Shown here in pieces: positions 10,035-20,790 of a stretch of DNA of 64,000 nucleotides (position 1 is the stretch's first letter; each line of letters starts with the position of its first letter). A program made the position numbers and the translations under genes. The notes beneath the pieces are model-generated. The model saw nothing but the letters and a program-made list of their open reading frames with translations. It made no database searches and was not told where the DNA came from. This DNA is from Symbiodinium natans (lineage: Eukaryota; Sar; Dinophyceae; Suessiales; Symbiodiniaceae): the NCBI GenBank assembly GCA_905221605.1, contig CAJNDS010002138.1, forward strand, positions 1 through 64,000. Reading direction: 5' to 3'.

Positions 10035-12950
10035 CCTTCATGGTTGCCTCTGGCTTGAACAACGAACGCTATCTCAGTCCTCAAAGTTGTTTTTTGTCAT
10101 ATTTCTACGCCTGTTTTTTGTAATTCTTCTTGGCCCCCTTCCCCCTGAAATGAAGAGTACTTCGTACAGGCGTAGGAAATTCTGAGGGCGAACCCCCCCA
10201 CCACCTCTAAAGAGCAGTGTGTGTTGTATGCTTCGTTCCTGTTCGCAAGCTCAGTCGTCAGCAAAGAAAACTGGCTCTGTGGCTTACGAGTGCTTTACGC
10301 GACCGAGCCTGCTGCGCGAGTCTTGCCGCCGTGCCCGGCGAGAGTCGGATCTGGTCAGGTGTCTCAGGCTAGGAATAAACCTATGTATTCGCCGGCCTTT
10401 CTGGGGGGCGGGCGTCAGTGATGTCATTGGTTTATTGGAGCCCGCACTGTCTTCGACCCATTCGCCACTCGAGCTTGGTTGCGCGGTCTCCCTTTTCCGG
10501 TGCTCGTACCCACTCTGCCACACCACTACCCCCTCGTCCTTTCCAACCTGTTCCGCGTCTAAGCTGCATATGGCATATATAGATCACGTAGCAGTTTTGA
10601 GTATGTGCAGCTATGGTTACCTTGTTTCGGGGGTCCGGGAATGTTTGTCTGTCTCCCCCCCCCCCCAGGTCCGAGCACAGCAGCGAGCCTTGTCTTTCTT
10701 AGTTCTCTCTTTCCCCTATGGACTGGCCGCTCCATTTCATGCTGGCTTTTCGACTTCAATTCTGGCTATGGTGTTTCCGCTGTTAAAGTTTGTTCTCACG
10801 GGCCTTAGGGGGTCGGCCTAGGTTGCCTCCTCGACGCTAGGACTGGCTATGACTCGAATCTTCACTCCGATTGCCAATTCCTTCAGAAGACCTCCAGAGA
10901 GGCGGACCGGGAAGCTGCCGCGTTCCACTTACGATACGGATGCCACTTACATTATGGAATCAATTCCCTCTGAGTTTTCTTGATGACCGGCGTGCGGCTA
11001 CCAAATCAACGTGCTCACGGGAACATCTTCTTTCTGATACGATTCTGAAGTGACTGTTATAGCCTCGCTACTTTTGGAGGGTGTGTCTCCCTGTGGACCC
11101 AAGGAGGAAACCCAAGCCCCCGTTGGTCCTTGCCAGCCTACTTTTCTCATCTCAGCTAAGCAATCTCCTTTCGGTAGCTTTACTTAGATCTTTCATGTTT
11201 GCTTCTCCATCTACCTCCACAATGGCTGGTGCTGATGGTTACCGGATCGGAGCTTGCCCGATGGAAAATTCAGCCACTCCAAAAAGGCTTGATGACGGGT
11301 TCAAATTTTTGCGCCCTCCCGTCCTTCCCACTCCTGTTTGCCCCTCTGTCCCTCCATGCCCCTCAACAAAGTCCAGGTAGGGGTTAGGGCTGCTACCGCG
11401 GGATAAGATGTGTGCTCGGCTCGAGCTGAAGGCATGGCTGTGGGCGGCCGACCCGAAAACAACGCACCGAACGGCCATGAACCTCGAGTTTGAGCGCGAT
11501 GCGCGCCGGCTAGGTGCCTGGGCAAATCAAGGACATCACAGTTCCGCATAGTCAATGAGACCGTTAGATTTTCTAGTGACCTATTCAGCAAGATCGAGCT
11601 GCAAGATGCCAAAACACACGACATACTACTGGACATTAGTGAACGCAGAAACATATGTGGAGGTGGCCCATGTCATGCTGATTGTTTCAAAACGAGCTCA
11701 AGAGCGAACGTCATGTCAGTCTGCTGAGCAAAGTTCTCTTCGGCCGCGGCTGTCGCTCCTGCACCCAACGAAGCAGTACCAGTACTCAGTGGTTTGCAGC
11801 ACTTGCAGTCATGGACAGCATCGGCCCCATTCTACACGAAGCAGGTGCCTCCGCCTGGAGTTGCTTCTGCTGCCCATCTCGCAGAGCTGGATATTACCCT
11901 TTAAACTGTTAAGCTTAACTAGCATCGTGTTTTGTATTGTGTTTTGTACACTGACACAGTTCCTGCATCAGACTGCGCAGGTAGTCCGCACTTTACAGTG
12001 GTGTGCAGTGGCAAGCTTTTGCAATCTTCATCACTTTTACATACTCAGAGCGTAGTCCGAGTGCTAAAGCTAGATTAGGCTTCAGCTCCTGCACAAGATC
12101 AAGGGATTAATGACATCCTTGTTCTGTCAGCCTTGCATGCCTATCATAAACAGCGAGCGGCTGCTCTGGGCACCGCGGCTTCGATTCGCGTGAGCAGTAG
12201 TGACAGTTGGTGCTCCATCCGAACCGCATTCACAAGTCTCATCAAGCCGCTGTTGTCGAAGTCACACTCCCAGTTAACATCACCCAGGCATCTCCCATTG
12301 CAAAGGGTTGCGCACCAACGCAACGAATTTTCAGCTCCAGAGCAGAACTCAAACATGCTGAGAAACTGGACACAGCTTGATGAGTATCATCTTCGGCAAG
12401 AGTTTTTGTCCAGCCGACGATTGAAAGAACATGACGTTGATTCACACCAGCTGGTCATGACTAGACATGGGAAATTTCATGGAATTTCCAAAGACTACAT
12501 TTGTTTTTGTGAGGATGCTCGGAGTGACATGAAATTGTGATGGACCAGCATCTGTGCGATCGGAACATATCTGAGAATGGGCCGGCTCGGATGAGACACC
12601 CTACTGGTAGGGATATGGCATGCGGGGATACAATACTCGATTTTGCAGGGGAAAGCGGGGGGCGGGGGGTTGTAAGGTTGAAATTTGAAATCGATGATGT
12701 AACCTCCATAATTCTTTTGTACGATGATTCGTCTTATGATGTAACCCCAGTTGGATGAAAGCTCGTGGAAAGGAGATGTAACCTTTGTTAGAGCTAGAAA
12801 AAAGGATTCGTGGTGCTTCCCACAAGCGCAAGCTGCTGGATCTTTAGTAGAGTTTGACCCTCTTTTTCACAAGGCAACCAAAGGGGAATGAGCACGCAGC
12901 AGCGTCTTCTTTTTCAATAACTTAGACCCAAAAACAATGAGAGACCATGT
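10035..12950. other. no recognised gene
   Basis: Nearly 3 kb of unique DNA. A 200-residue plus frame (10,219-10,821) runs through pyrimidine-rich sequence that includes a C14 run. Others occur at 11,555-12,055 and 12,133-12,540. None shows a motif, a convincing start or a believable residue pattern, and all overlap frames on the other strand. Confidence 0.35.
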
Positions 12951-12952
12951 CA

Positions 12953-13112
12953 ACCCAGAAGCCCACAAGCGACGACACTCGACTTTGGCCAACCCAGACA
13001 TCCAAAAGCAACGTCACTCTCGCATTTGCCGAACGCAGATGTCGAAATCGATGCCAGGATCGCACTTGGCGACCACAGACTCCCAAGGCGATGACAGCTT
13101 CGAATCTTCGAG
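12953..13112. repeat. diverged 39-40-bp tandem repeat
   Basis: Four consecutive units begin ACCCAGAAGCCC, ACCCAGACATCC, AACGCAGATGTC and ACCACAGACTCC. They share the pattern ...AAGCGACG..ACTC(G/T)..TTTGGC. Unit length is 39-40 bp. Further fragments of the same motif may extend to about 13,260. Confidence 0.55.
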
Positions 13113-13905
13113 AAAAACGCATGGTCCGGGCCTTGGGCGCCGCCGTTCATGTTCAGACATCCCTGACTCTTTAGTGTCATAGGCGACGACACCGTAGCAT
13201 TTCGAGAGACGAGACCGAAAGCATCTTCGAAGTTTTAGCAAACTTCGAGAGGCCGAGCTAGCATACACTGTCGTAACTCGCTTCACACGTCACAAGCGTT
13301 CACCAACAAATTTCAAGCACGGACTGGACACCAGAACCCAGCCGAGAATCCAGAACATATGCGCTCAGCCAGGTCCAGCAAGTCGTTGCCTGAAAGTAGC
13401 TAGCCTATTGGGCCCTCCTTCGTCCCTTCAACCTCGGCGGCTGGTCGGCTGTGTTGTCACATGCTGCGGTGCTGAGCTGCTACTGAACTAGGCATCTGAA
13501 GGAGTCTGAGGACTTTTGAGGATCACAGACTTGAAGGGCTACGAATCGGGCTGATTCTGTGCTGGGTCCCTGGCCTTTGGACTCGTCGCACCGTCGTCGG
13601 CAGATGAACTCTCTCCTCTGGCTCTTCCTGTGCTGAAGCTTGCTTGGTTTTAGCCGTTTCAGCCTGGTAAGGTTGATAAGATTGGGGGGCGGTTTGAAGT
13701 GTAGAAATTTCGGGGGTTCGACTGGGGTTTGGGCCTTAAGGGTTTAGGTGTCGTTGAATTGCTGCATGTTCCGAGGGTTCTGAGGCGCGAATTGCGTTTC
13801 GGGCTGGCGCGCCTGCCACCCTCAAGATATGGGGATCGAAGGCATTCTGGGTCCCATTTAGAACAGTCACCACCAGCAGACCCACAAATAAAAGCACCCG
13901 GCAAA
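13113..13905. other. no recognised gene
   Basis: Unique sequence, mixed composition. The stretch 13,650-13,760 is GGTTTAGG-like (degenerate telomere-type). No gene recognised. Confidence 0.35.
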
Positions 13906-13910
13906 TGCCA

Positions 13911-14142
13911 AAAATTGACTGGGATTCCTGGTGCGATTCCTGGTGCTATTCCTGGTACTATTTCTGGTGCTATTTCTGGTGCTATTTCTGGTGCTGTTTC
14001 TGGTGCTGTTTCTGGTGCTATTTCTGGTGCTATTTCTGGTGCTGTTTCTGGTGCTATTTCTGGTGCTATTTCTGGTGCTGTTTCTGGTGCTATGTGACGG
14101 TAAATGCAAAAATCTGCTAAAATTGACTGGGATTCCTGGTGC
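13911..14142. repeat. 12-bp tandem array bracketed by a 24-bp direct repeat
   Basis: The unit GGTGCTATTTCT (variants with G or CC) repeats about 14 times from 13,921 to 14,096. A perfect 24-bp direct repeat beginning AAAATTGACTGGG lies at 13,911-13,934 and again at 14,119-14,142, bracketing the array. Because 12 is a multiple of 3, all frames stay open (GAISGAIS, LVLFLVLF, WCYFWCYF, and STRN on the minus strand). These are artefacts unless expression is shown. Confidence 0.85.
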
Positions 14143-14194
14143 TATTTTTGGATAAGGCCACGGCGTTATTTAACTGTTAGTGTGGACCGGCCGA

Positions 14195-14270
14195 CCCCAA
14201 CCCTAATCCCTAAACCTTAAACCCGAAACCCCCAGACCCTAAGCCCTAAACCCCAAACGCGAAACCTCAC
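14195..14270. repeat. degenerate interstitial CCCTAAA repeat
   Basis: About ten CCCTAAA-like heptamers with CCCGAAA, CCCCAAA and CCTTAAA variants. It lies 186 bp beyond the stop of the SH3b-like gene. It is the clearest copy in the left half of the telomere-type islands that dominate the right half. Confidence 0.8.
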
Positions 14271-14455
14271 AATTTGCAGCTTTTGGAAATGTTTGACAGG
14301 TTTGTCGACGATCACAGTACGTTCCTTCTGACTGCTGTGCTGTGAGGTTGGTTGGCCAGCCAGGCTTGACAGGTGCGGAACTGCACAGCCATTTCATCCG
14401 AGATCTCACGGAAGCCTGACTTGCGGATCTTTTCTATGACTTGCTCTGGACACAA

Positions 14456-15619
14456 TCATGAACACTTCTGCTCAGATCTCATTGGCTTTGCAGCCTTTTC
14501 CAGGGCAACGCCACCCGCCTGGGCTGCAGCAACTTCTTGCTTGGCATTGGAAGGGCAACAAAGCAACCAACCATCAGGAACCTCCTCCTTTCCATCAGGG
14601 ACAAGCTTTGTATCCAGCTGACTTAGCTGACGCGACTCCTTCACCTCGTCAGCCTCATCTAGGATGTGAATTTGACCAACTCGGACAGGTAGGAAGATGT
14701 TGCCTGAGATCCGTAGCCATTGGCCGTCTGCCTCAAGCTGCCCAAAGACCGTGGTCCCATTTTCCGCATACCTGGAATATCGCTCTTCCAAATCCTTCGA
14801 CTTCCTGTATTGAACTCCAGGATAAGGCTTTGGCACGCTGACCTTAAACTCTGACATGAACAGATTAACGTGCAGATTGGCGATCCTTTGCGACAGACCT
14901 GCCGTCAGGTCTTTCTTAAGCTGAGTCTGCAGCATCTGCCAGGATGCCTCATCCGCAAAAAAAGCCTCCAGATGCTGTGTCACCTCATCATCCATTTCCA
15001 CAACAGACGTCTCCTGAACAGTAGGGGTATTCGGGGTTTGAGAGGAACCAGACGCCTGAGAAGATCGTCGCCGGGAACCAGCGACTGCAGATTCGATAAC
15101 CTTCTTTTCCCCGGGCTTCTCATTGTGAAGCTTCGATTTGCACTCGAGCCCGTCGAACCCTGTGCTCTGCTTCAGGGCCTCACTGGCCGCCGCGGCAGCA
15201 GCCGCCGCACGGGGCAATGCTGGAAACTCTTCGAGAACTCTTGCAGGCTGGGCTCCTTGCATACCTCCTTGTGGGCTCTCGCTGGCGGGGCTCTGCGTGG
15301 CTCCCTTCGGTGGGGCTTGGAGGCGTTTCTCAGCTGGCATCACCTTCGTACTGCGCTCAGATCCCGTAACTTCTCCCACGCCCTGCACCGGCTTGTGGAC
15401 GACCTCTGATTGGCCGTGATCCAAAATGGAAGGCTCAGGTGTCTGTGGTGACCTTGGTGTCTTTGGGAAAGAGCCTTGAACATCTTTGTCCCTCTCTGTC
15501 TCGCGATCTTGGCCTGATGAGGGATTGCCAGGTGGGCTTAGTCTCACGCCCGAGATACAGGCACTAAGATCGGCTGCTCGGTAATTGGAAAGAAAGAAGC
15601 ATCCAAACTCAGACTCCAT
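14456..15619 (-). CDS. hypothetical protein with C-terminal SH3b-like domain
   Basis: A 387-residue uninterrupted frame starting at an ATG. Residues 1-215 are low-complexity: Pro, Ser, Gln and Glu rich, with a run of Ala near residue 138 (PRAAAAAAAASEA). A helical segment follows (about 210-250, DDEVTQHLEAFFADEASW). At about 265-325 a compact beta-rich stretch contains YPGVQYRKSKDLEERYSRY, GQWLRISGN and IFLPVRVGQIHIL. It resembles the SH3-like modules frequent in dinoflagellate predicted proteins, where a YR..KDL strand is followed by G.WL.....FLP. Such modules are thought to bind peptides or ligands; no partner or localisation can be read here. The frame is intronless, unlike the other genes of the window. 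Upstream minus sequence at 16,010-15,880 (NLEKVQERHPGADSPSLEL) is also protein-like and could be an earlier exon. Coding status likely, function unknown. Confidence 0.7.
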   Translation of the reverse strand: MESEFGCFFLSNYRAADLSACISGVRLSPPGNPSSGQDRETERDKDVQGSFPKTPRSPQTPEPSILDHGQSEVVHKPVQGVGEVTGSERSTKVMPAEKRLQAPPKGATQSPASESPQGGMQGAQPARVLEEFPALPRAAAAAAAASEALKQSTGFDGLECKSKLHNEKPGEKKVIESAVAGSRRRSSQASGSSQTPNTPTVQETSVVEMDDEVTQHLEAFFADEASWQMLQTQLKKDLTAGLSQRIANLHVNLFMSEFKVSVPKPYPGVQYRKSKDLEERYSRYAENGTTVFGQLEADGQWLRISGNIFLPVRVGQIHILDEADEVKESRQLSQLDTKLVPDGKEEVPDGWLLCCPSNAKQEVAAAQAGGVALEKAAKPMRSEQKCS

Positions 15620-15889
15620 GCTTTATCGAACATGGGGTCTGCAACGGTTCCTCAACACCGACGCTTCAGCAACTGTTCCTGACACAACACGAGTTTCCGC
15701 TTGTTATGCTGCAGAACCTTACGATGTGCTGAACTCAACTCGGAATTTCCAGCTTTCTGAAGTCCCAACCATGGTTCGGTTCGAGCCAAAAGCGACCATG
15801 TGCTGAAGAACGGCTTCAGTCTGGCTTCAGTTTCGCAGAAGGATGATGACAAGTTATAGACGTCATGCTTCTGCCTCAGCATCTCCACC

Positions 15890-18290
15890 GCCGATGAGAA
15901 GGGGACGGCAGCCTAAACAAGCCGTCATGTCGGATACTTAGCTCGTGGAGTTCAAGGGATGGGCTGTCAGCGCCTGGGTGTCGTTCTTGAACTTTCTCCA
16001 AGTTCGCTGGGCAGGCCCTACAACACGGTTCAGATGCGCGGCCGTGGTTAGGCTCTTGGATGCACTTGAAAGACTTTAGTCTGGACTGTTGAGGTCGGTG
16101 AATCCGGGTTGCTTGTGCAAGGTGAACTGTACACATGCATGCTGAGGTCTTCTGGTGCAGGTCTTTGGAGGTTGCTCCGAAGATCTGCCGACCTGTGTTG
16201 CACGCCACCCGGAAAGCTCACAACGCAAGGATAAACATGCGCGAATACGAGCTTCTCAAATATCTCAAGTTTGGGCAAGTGGGGGGGGGGGTGGGTTGAT
16301 ACATCTGACATCAGTGTGTTCTATCTGACAGCAGCGCGTTCTATTTTACTATGCAGAGGACATGCACATCCGCCGCTGCTGCCTCCTTGCAACTCAGATG
16401 CACAGTTGCTCACGCAACGCACGACCAGGCGAAGCAGCCATTCGCAGTGCTCTGCACTTCTTACCAAGTATCCGATATGCACTGGAGACACTTTACTGTG
16501 CGGCCACATGACTGAGTGGCCGTGTACGGTAGGACTCTGGTTCTTCTTGCAGTTCTTTCTTTGGGTACGGGGCCAAGTGCTATTTGAGACTCTCGAGATG
16601 TTGAACAAGGCATGAAAGATTCGACACGGTGCTGGGGTTGAGATTTGAGGCACGGAGGCATGAGAAAATGAGGCTGGGAGCCACCTCGCAATCACCATCA
16701 CCTTGACTCCCAGTCGTCTTCATAATGCTCGGCTGTTTCCGTGCACCTCACACCAAAGACATCACGCAATTCGGATTCATGTGTGAATGTGAAGCAAGGT
16801 ATGACTACTGGCTAGCAGCGTCCTGAAATCCGCCGAGCGCAAGTCTGAATGCTTTGAGCGCACTGGCTGCCGGATGTCGTCTCAAGATCTACTGTTCATG
16901 CAACAGACCCGTCTCATTTTGGAATGGAGCGCTCATCTGGTGCCTGCGCCGCGGGTTAACTTCCAGTCCAATCACAATAGCGAACGGTCAGCAGCGAGTG
17001 CCTCGCCCTGCAAAGGCGCATTGCCCTGTGCTGACGGGTCCATGGACGGATAATATGGCCTGTACCTCAGCAACAAGTAGCAGTTGTCAGCTCAGCACGA
17101 CAGCACGTCGTGACAATACTTCCCAAAACTCAGCGCAAGCGCCTTCAAGAATCAACACGGAACAAGAAGCTACAAATGCCAACAAAGGTCCTGCATTCAT
17201 CCCATTAACGACAATAACAAAGGCATGTGTCATATTTCCGAACATGAGATGCAGTTCCAGAAGCTCGCTGCTCATGCTGCAAAAGTAAGGATGCTACGTG
17301 TTGCCAGCAGGCGGGGCCGACCTGCTAGAGGTTGAGGCATCCGGTCCCATTTGTCTTTGACTGAAGCATGATAGGTTCGTGCAGTAAGGCCAGTGCCCTT
17401 CTGCCACGGCGGAAGCTGCCTCTTTCTCTTTGGAAACCTGCCAGGCAAATCAGCAGAATGGTTGGCTTGATGATCAGAACTGCACTCGATACCTGTTTGC
17501 TGTATGTGCCTATAGCCACTTAGACTTTTGGGTAGAGGCCTGCGGCCGGCCCCAAGTCACGTTGACATTCTTGCCCTGACAAGTCTGACAGTCTCAAAGC
17601 ATGTCACAGTCACTGTCTCAAGCGAGAGGACGTTCGGGAACCGAAGAAGATTTGACGCAGTGTCTGGTCAGAGCCGCTGCAAGCGGCGATGTTTTGCAGC
17701 ACGGATCAGCACCCGCACCAAACCAAGGCCAACGCATTTATCTTGAGGATCCTGTGCGTGTTCTTGGCAGCTTGCTCTGCCACCTTCACAAGGATGTCAA
17801 GCAGAGGTCTCAGTCGTAACCTTTGGTAGCCACCAAGCAGGCACCCACAACGAGCCTCTCGCTTCACGAAGGTGACGAAGGCACAGCTTTGTTTCGGTGC
17901 CATCCTGATACTTCGGATCCTGAGGCATCAAGAAGCCTAATCTTAAACTGCTATCCGAATTTTCGTAGGACTCCTAGGAAGGTCCCCAAAACAATCTCCA
18001 CAGATGGAAAAGGGCCAAAATGCCGCAGTAAGCCGTAGTAAGCCTTAATGTGTCCCGCAATAGTCCCTCCATAGTCGCTGATTGCACGTGCTGTTTGGTG
18101 GGATGAAAGGTGGGGGTTCGATGATGTTCGGCTCCAAAAATAACAAGCTTATCGCACTGCGTTCCGTTTGCTCCACTTGGAGGAAGGTGTGCACAGCCAC
18201 GCAGGACCCCACACCCACGGAAGCCTTCTGACAGCTTTGGCTTGGCCGTGATTTCCGATTAGACCCCTGCGATTACCCATTTATCTCACA
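15890..18290. other. no recognised gene
   Basis: Unique sequence. A possible minus exon lies at 15,880-16,010 (see the SH3b-like gene). A G10 run occurs at 16,282-16,291. Other frames (16,854-17,288 plus; 16,321-16,701 minus) show no motif. Confidence 0.35.
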
Positions 18291-18297
18291 GTTTTGG

Positions 18298-18855
18298 TCA
18301 AAGGGAAAACTCCAAAGAAGCCGGCGAAGGTTTTCCCCAAGGTCCGAACCCCTGCATAGTGCGAAGGGCAAACAGACCCAACCAGTTAAAGTTATTACCA
18401 ACCTCGAGACACGAAGCTTTGAAGGAAGGTTTAGGCAAGCTCATGTGCACTTTGAGCTCAAGAAAGTCAACCAACTTAAACAAATTGACCCTTCGGAGCT
18501 TCTGCACACCTGAGGCCTCCACTCTCCAAAAACGTAGAACTGATTTCGGATATCCTGGCCGCATCTGCACAACACAAACATGTAGGGCTTCTTCCATGAC
18601 CCCAAGCTCCCACTGTGTGTGAGGAGCTTGCACCCTTTGCATGGCAAGGTTTGTTCTCAACAAGGTGCGTGCCTTTTCTTTGGCTCCAGATGGCAGTCCA
18701 CCAAGATAGAGCCTAAGAGACAGAAAACTGCGTGCCAAAACAAATGCTACTTCACTAGTGTCGTTTGTTGAGAGCTTGGCGTCGTCACGGCCTTGTCTTC
18801 TGGCGGTGCTAAGGTCAGGTCCTGCAGCACGGTTCAGCCCATGTAAGGCGAACAA
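18298..18855 (-). CDS. hypothetical open frame, 185 residues
   Basis: A continuous minus frame with balanced composition. It includes TSEVAFVLARSFLSLRLYLGG, a basic stretch KEKARTLLRTNLAMQRVQ and KLVDFLELKVHMSLPKP. It is longer than its competitors on the other strand, where a shorter frame overlaps part of it. No family, signal peptide or membrane segment recognised. It may be a single exon or a chance frame. Confidence 0.3.
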   Translation of the reverse strand: MFALHGLNRAAGPDLSTARRQGRDDAKLSTNDTSEVAFVLARSFLSLRLYLGGLPSGAKEKARTLLRTNLAMQRVQAPHTQWELGVMEEALHVCVVQMRPGYPKSVLRFWRVEASGVQKLRRVNLFKLVDFLELKVHMSLPKPSFKASCLEVGNNFNWLGLFALRTMQGFGPWGKPSPASLEFSL

Positions 18856-18859
18856 GAGA

Positions 18860-19500
18860 CAGCTAAGACCGGACTATCAACTCGTGATTGGCATGGAGCA
18901 TGCAGGTGTCTTTACCTGAGGACCTCTCCTCTTCAGCTCTGCGGATGATCTTGTTTGCCAAGGGGTCGTTCTCTCCATGGAATCGATCTCGCCTCTGCTG
19001 TGGCTCATTTTTTCGAGAAACCCTGGAGGGCAGCTATCAGCCTAATTTTCAAGCACGCTGAGGATCCCAGCAGTTTCTGGTTGGCCAAATCACCACCCTT
19101 CGGAAGCTCGTGCTTGAAGGGACAATCTTGGCCTGGCACTGCCATGGGCTGCCATGGTAGTCGTGGAAATCAAGCTGCATCCCTCCCTGCGCAGGCCTCT
19201 GTTGCAGGCACCTTTCACGTAGAAGGTGCATATTCTGGCCTCACGACGGGTCAAAATGTTTCAGGACATGTTCCCCGGCACGTGTTCTCTGCGCCGTTGC
19301 ACCTCATTCCGTTTGTAGTATGGCGTCATCCGTGCCAGCCTGAAAGCTTGTCCACTACTCTGGACACTGTGGGTACTACTCGTTGTGCCTCACCTCGTTT
19401 CGGGCTGCCGCATGATGCCGCATGTCTGTACATAAATTTCTATGGTCCCCAAATTATCCATACTTTTTCTTGTCTTCCACGAGAAAATAACCCTTGACCT
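18860..19500. other. no recognised gene
   Basis: Unique sequence. The plus frame 18,955-19,497 (180 residues) has no recognisable motif. It ends in the inverted repeat cluster that follows. Confidence 0.35.
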
Positions 19501-19504
19501 CAAA

Positions 19505-19870
19505 AGTGCTGCACTGTCCCAAACTTTTTGGGGGCCTGGAAGCAAAAACATTGGGACAGTGTTGCTGCCCCAGAAGTCAAAAGTACTGTACGGTTCCAAA
19601 AGCACCAATCCCAAAGAGCAAAAATGCAGTACTTTCTCAAAAAAAACCTTTTGGAACTTCCAGGGCTCTCGCAGCTAAATCCCAAAGTTTTGGGCGTTAG
19701 TACAGCATTTTTGCTGCCCCAGACCTAAAGTGCTGTACTGAAGAAAGCGAAAATGCTGTATTGTCCCAATCTTTTGGGGCCTAACACCCGCGGGAGCTCT
19801 GGAGGTTCCAAAGAACTTGTTTCTGGGTTGTTTTGGGACAGTACTGTCACAATCCCCGCCTCCCATGGTA
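19505..19870. repeat. cluster of inverted repeats built on GTACTGTCCCAA
   Basis: CACTGTCCCAA (19,512-19,522) and TTGGGACAGTG (19,551-19,561) form a perfect 11-bp inverted repeat. The same word recurs as GTACTGTAC, GCTGTACTG, GCTGTATTGTCCCAA and TTTTGGGACAGTACTGTCAC down to 19,850. A second pair of arms, about 23 bp with three mismatches, lies at ~19,653-19,676 (TTGGAACTTCCAGGGCTCTC) and ~19,789-19,812 (GGGAGCTCTGGAGGTTCCAA). The block looks like two or three nested, diverged foldback elements. Confidence 0.65.
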
Positions 19871-19989
19871 GGTCTGGGAGAGACAAGTTGCAGGCCTCGT
19901 TCGCTGCATGTCCCCCCTGAAGATTTATGTTCTGGGATTTTCGGTTTGGTTCGTGCTGTAGTTCAGGTGGAACTCGAATTCTTTTTTTA

Positions 19990-20790
19990 AAAGACAACAC
20001 GCACCCTAAGAAAGCCCCATCTGGCCTTTTCGCAATTACGTCCCAGTGGAAATTCATTCATATTAACAGCACCCTAACCCTAACCATTCTCATTTGGCCT
20101 TCGTTCAGTTTTACGTCTGATAATAATTTATGTTAAGCAGACATACCCTCTTTTGGGCTTCATATTTTAGCCTAACTATACATGTATGGAAACTGCCCAC
20201 ACCCTAAAAGATCTTCCTCTGGGAAATCCTTTGGCGTCCCTCGGAATCAATTTTAATTTGAAACCTAAATTATCTGTTGGGCCTCGCTCGCATTTAGGCT
20301 TGCCTAGATGTTTCAATGAAACTGCCACATCTTTTGAAATCGCTTGTTCGTAGCAAAATCTCTTTGGATTCTATATTCAGAGGTGACAACCGATGAAACC
20401 CATCTGGGCTAGCAGTTGTTGAAGAAGTGACTTTATATAAGAAGCCCACATGCGAAGACATTCTCATCTGGGCTTCGGCTTCGTTCGTAAATAAATATTC
20501 TAGACATAATTACTACCTGAAGAGGAAACACCCAAAGACATCATCTTCTGAGCCTCATTCGTAATTAAGTCCACTTAGAGCTTCTATTTTAAGGCCACAC
20601 CCTTTGAAATTCTCTTCTGGAGGTAAGTGTCAGTAGGGCTGTGTATGTTAAAGGGACGACATTCTCTTCTATGTTCGTAATTACACCCACTTGACATGAT
20701 ATATTAAGGACCACACCGTATCACATCCTCCTCTGGCCCCTTGTTCACAATTAAATTGAACTGAATTTTGCATTTGTATTTTAAAGCCAA
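19990..20790. repeat. diverged ~65-90-bp tandem repeat
   Basis: A unit reading roughly CACACCCT, CATTCTC(A/T)TCTGGGC, TTCGTTCGTAATTA, CGTCCACTTG and a short AT-rich tail recurs about nine or ten times (starts near 20,000, 20,075, 20,140, 20,200, 20,440, 20,525, 20,585, 20,640 and 20,700). Copies are heavily mutated. The tract is AT-rich against its flanks and shows no coding. Confidence 0.55.

Noticed and set aside
10219..10821. 200-codon plus frame
   Set aside because: It passes through a C14 run and pyrimidine-rich sequence, overlaps other frames and has no recognisable domain.
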